This document shows, piece by piece, positions 13,718-14,072 of a DNA stretch of 14,072 bases. Under the pieces are notes generated by a model that saw nothing but the letters and a program-made list of their open reading frames with translations, was not told the DNA's origin and searched no databases. The stretch comes from CAZWRV01 sp964636325 (GTDB lineage Bacteria > Verrucomicrobiota > Lentisphaeria > Victivallales > GWF2-50-93): positions 1 to 14,072 of the forward strand of contig CAZWRV010000127.1 in the NCBI GenBank assembly GCA_964636325.1. Direction: 5' to 3'. Positions within the stretch are counted from its first letter, which is position 1. The number at the start of each line of letters is the position of its first letter. The translations under genes and the position numbers were made by a program.

Positions 13718-14072
13718 ATTGACAAGCTCCTTTTGTTGAACAGTCTTAAACCTATTTGATTTCCTCGAACGATCTATTGTCTGAACTTTGTCCTGAACTG
13801 CTCGGCATATTCCTTGCGGGCAGAGATTCTCTTCTTAGTTCAGGACAAAGTTCAGGATGTGGTTTCATTGGTCGGAGGCGTCAAGGTGAATGGCTGCCAT
13901 CCAATTTACCAAAGTAGAACCACAGTTGTTTGGCGAATACTGAGATTCTTTCCGGCATTGAATATACCATGCCATGCCGAATTTGAAAAAGCCGTCCACA
14001 GGTTTATACTCCTTAAAGCTGAAAAATTTACATTTTGATTGCGGGGATTTCGGGAATTGCTCCGTATTCTGA
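13718..14072. other. Right-edge intergenic region upstream of the glycosidase
   Basis: 355 bases with no convincing gene. The left part is the leader and presumed promoter of the glycosidase and holds the 19-bp inverted repeat. The right part (13860-14072) is AT-rich with a small palindrome, ATGGCTGCCAT (13890-13900). A 74-residue plus-strand frame (13814-14038) begins inside the inverted repeat, has no ribosome site and is probably spurious. No clear -35/-10 pair was found for either direction. Confidence 0.4.
13781..13855. repeat. Perfect 19-bp inverted repeat, candidate operator
   Basis: CTGAACTTTGTCCTGAACT (13781-13799) and its exact reverse complement (13837-13855) are separated by 37 bases. 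Each arm itself contains the direct repeat CTGAAC-N6-CTGAAC, a 12-base period, so there are four half-sites. The left arm lies about 64 bases upstream of the glycosidase start. It could be a tandem operator or looping site, or a cruciform. Confidence 0.75.

Noticed and set aside
13814..14038. 74-residue plus-strand frame at the right edge
   Set aside because: It starts inside the inverted repeat, lacks a ribosome site and resembles no family.

Overview
The window looks like part of a moderately GC-rich bacterial chromosome. It has a block of housekeeping genes on the minus strand, flanked on both sides by carbohydrate-degradation (accessory) genes. A Cys-type sulfatase, a GH78-like alpha-L-rhamnosidase-like enzyme and a large secreted protein with a tail-fibre-like C-terminus, together with dispersed GCAAAG/CCACGGA-type intergenic repeats, suggest a PVC-superphylum bacterium such as Lentisphaerota (Victivallis-like) or Kiritimatiellota. 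That placement is inference from gene content; no rRNA or other decisive marker is present.

Layout. 1-132: AT-rich left edge with no convincing gene. 133-1653 (+): cytoplasmic sulfatase. 1654-1924: convergent intergenic region packed with inverted repeats. 1925-4297 (-): 790-residue secreted protein of unknown function, with a candidate promoter and operator at 4390-4417. 4469-4696 (-): small single-helix membrane protein. 4724-6448 (-): in-frame fusion of ribose-5-phosphate isomerase B and serine hydroxymethyltransferase. 6449-6785: repeat-rich gap. 6786-7289 (-): YwlE-type low-molecular-weight phosphatase. 7280-8689 (-): argH. 8727-9329 (-): pgsA-type phosphatidyltransferase. 9565-10905 (-): rimO. 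11151-11225 (+): tRNA-Lys(CUU) with its own promoter and terminator. 11265-11408: second copy of the repeat seen at 6551-6696. 11423-13717 (-): GH78-like glycosidase. 13718-14072: gene-free edge with a perfect 19-bp inverted repeat.

How the genes relate. The minus-strand run rimO, pgsA, argH, phosphatase, rpiB-glyA and small membrane protein reads like one or more operons of core functions: ribosomal protein modification, phospholipid synthesis, arginine synthesis, and pentose and one-carbon metabolism. The order phosphatase, RpiB, GlyA matches the ywlE-ywlF-(ywlG)-glyA order known in Bacillus, but here the last two are one polypeptide. The sulfatase and GH78-like enzyme lack signal peptides and would act inside the cell on imported, partly sulfated, rhamnose-containing or similar glycans. 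They lie about 10 kb apart and are probably regulated separately.

No CRISPR array, phage, transposase or recognisable defence system was seen. The least-explained signals are the RpiB-GlyA fusion, the two families of intergenic repeats (one of which encodes the tail of the phosphatase), the long inverted repeat upstream of the glycosidase, and the 790-residue secreted protein.
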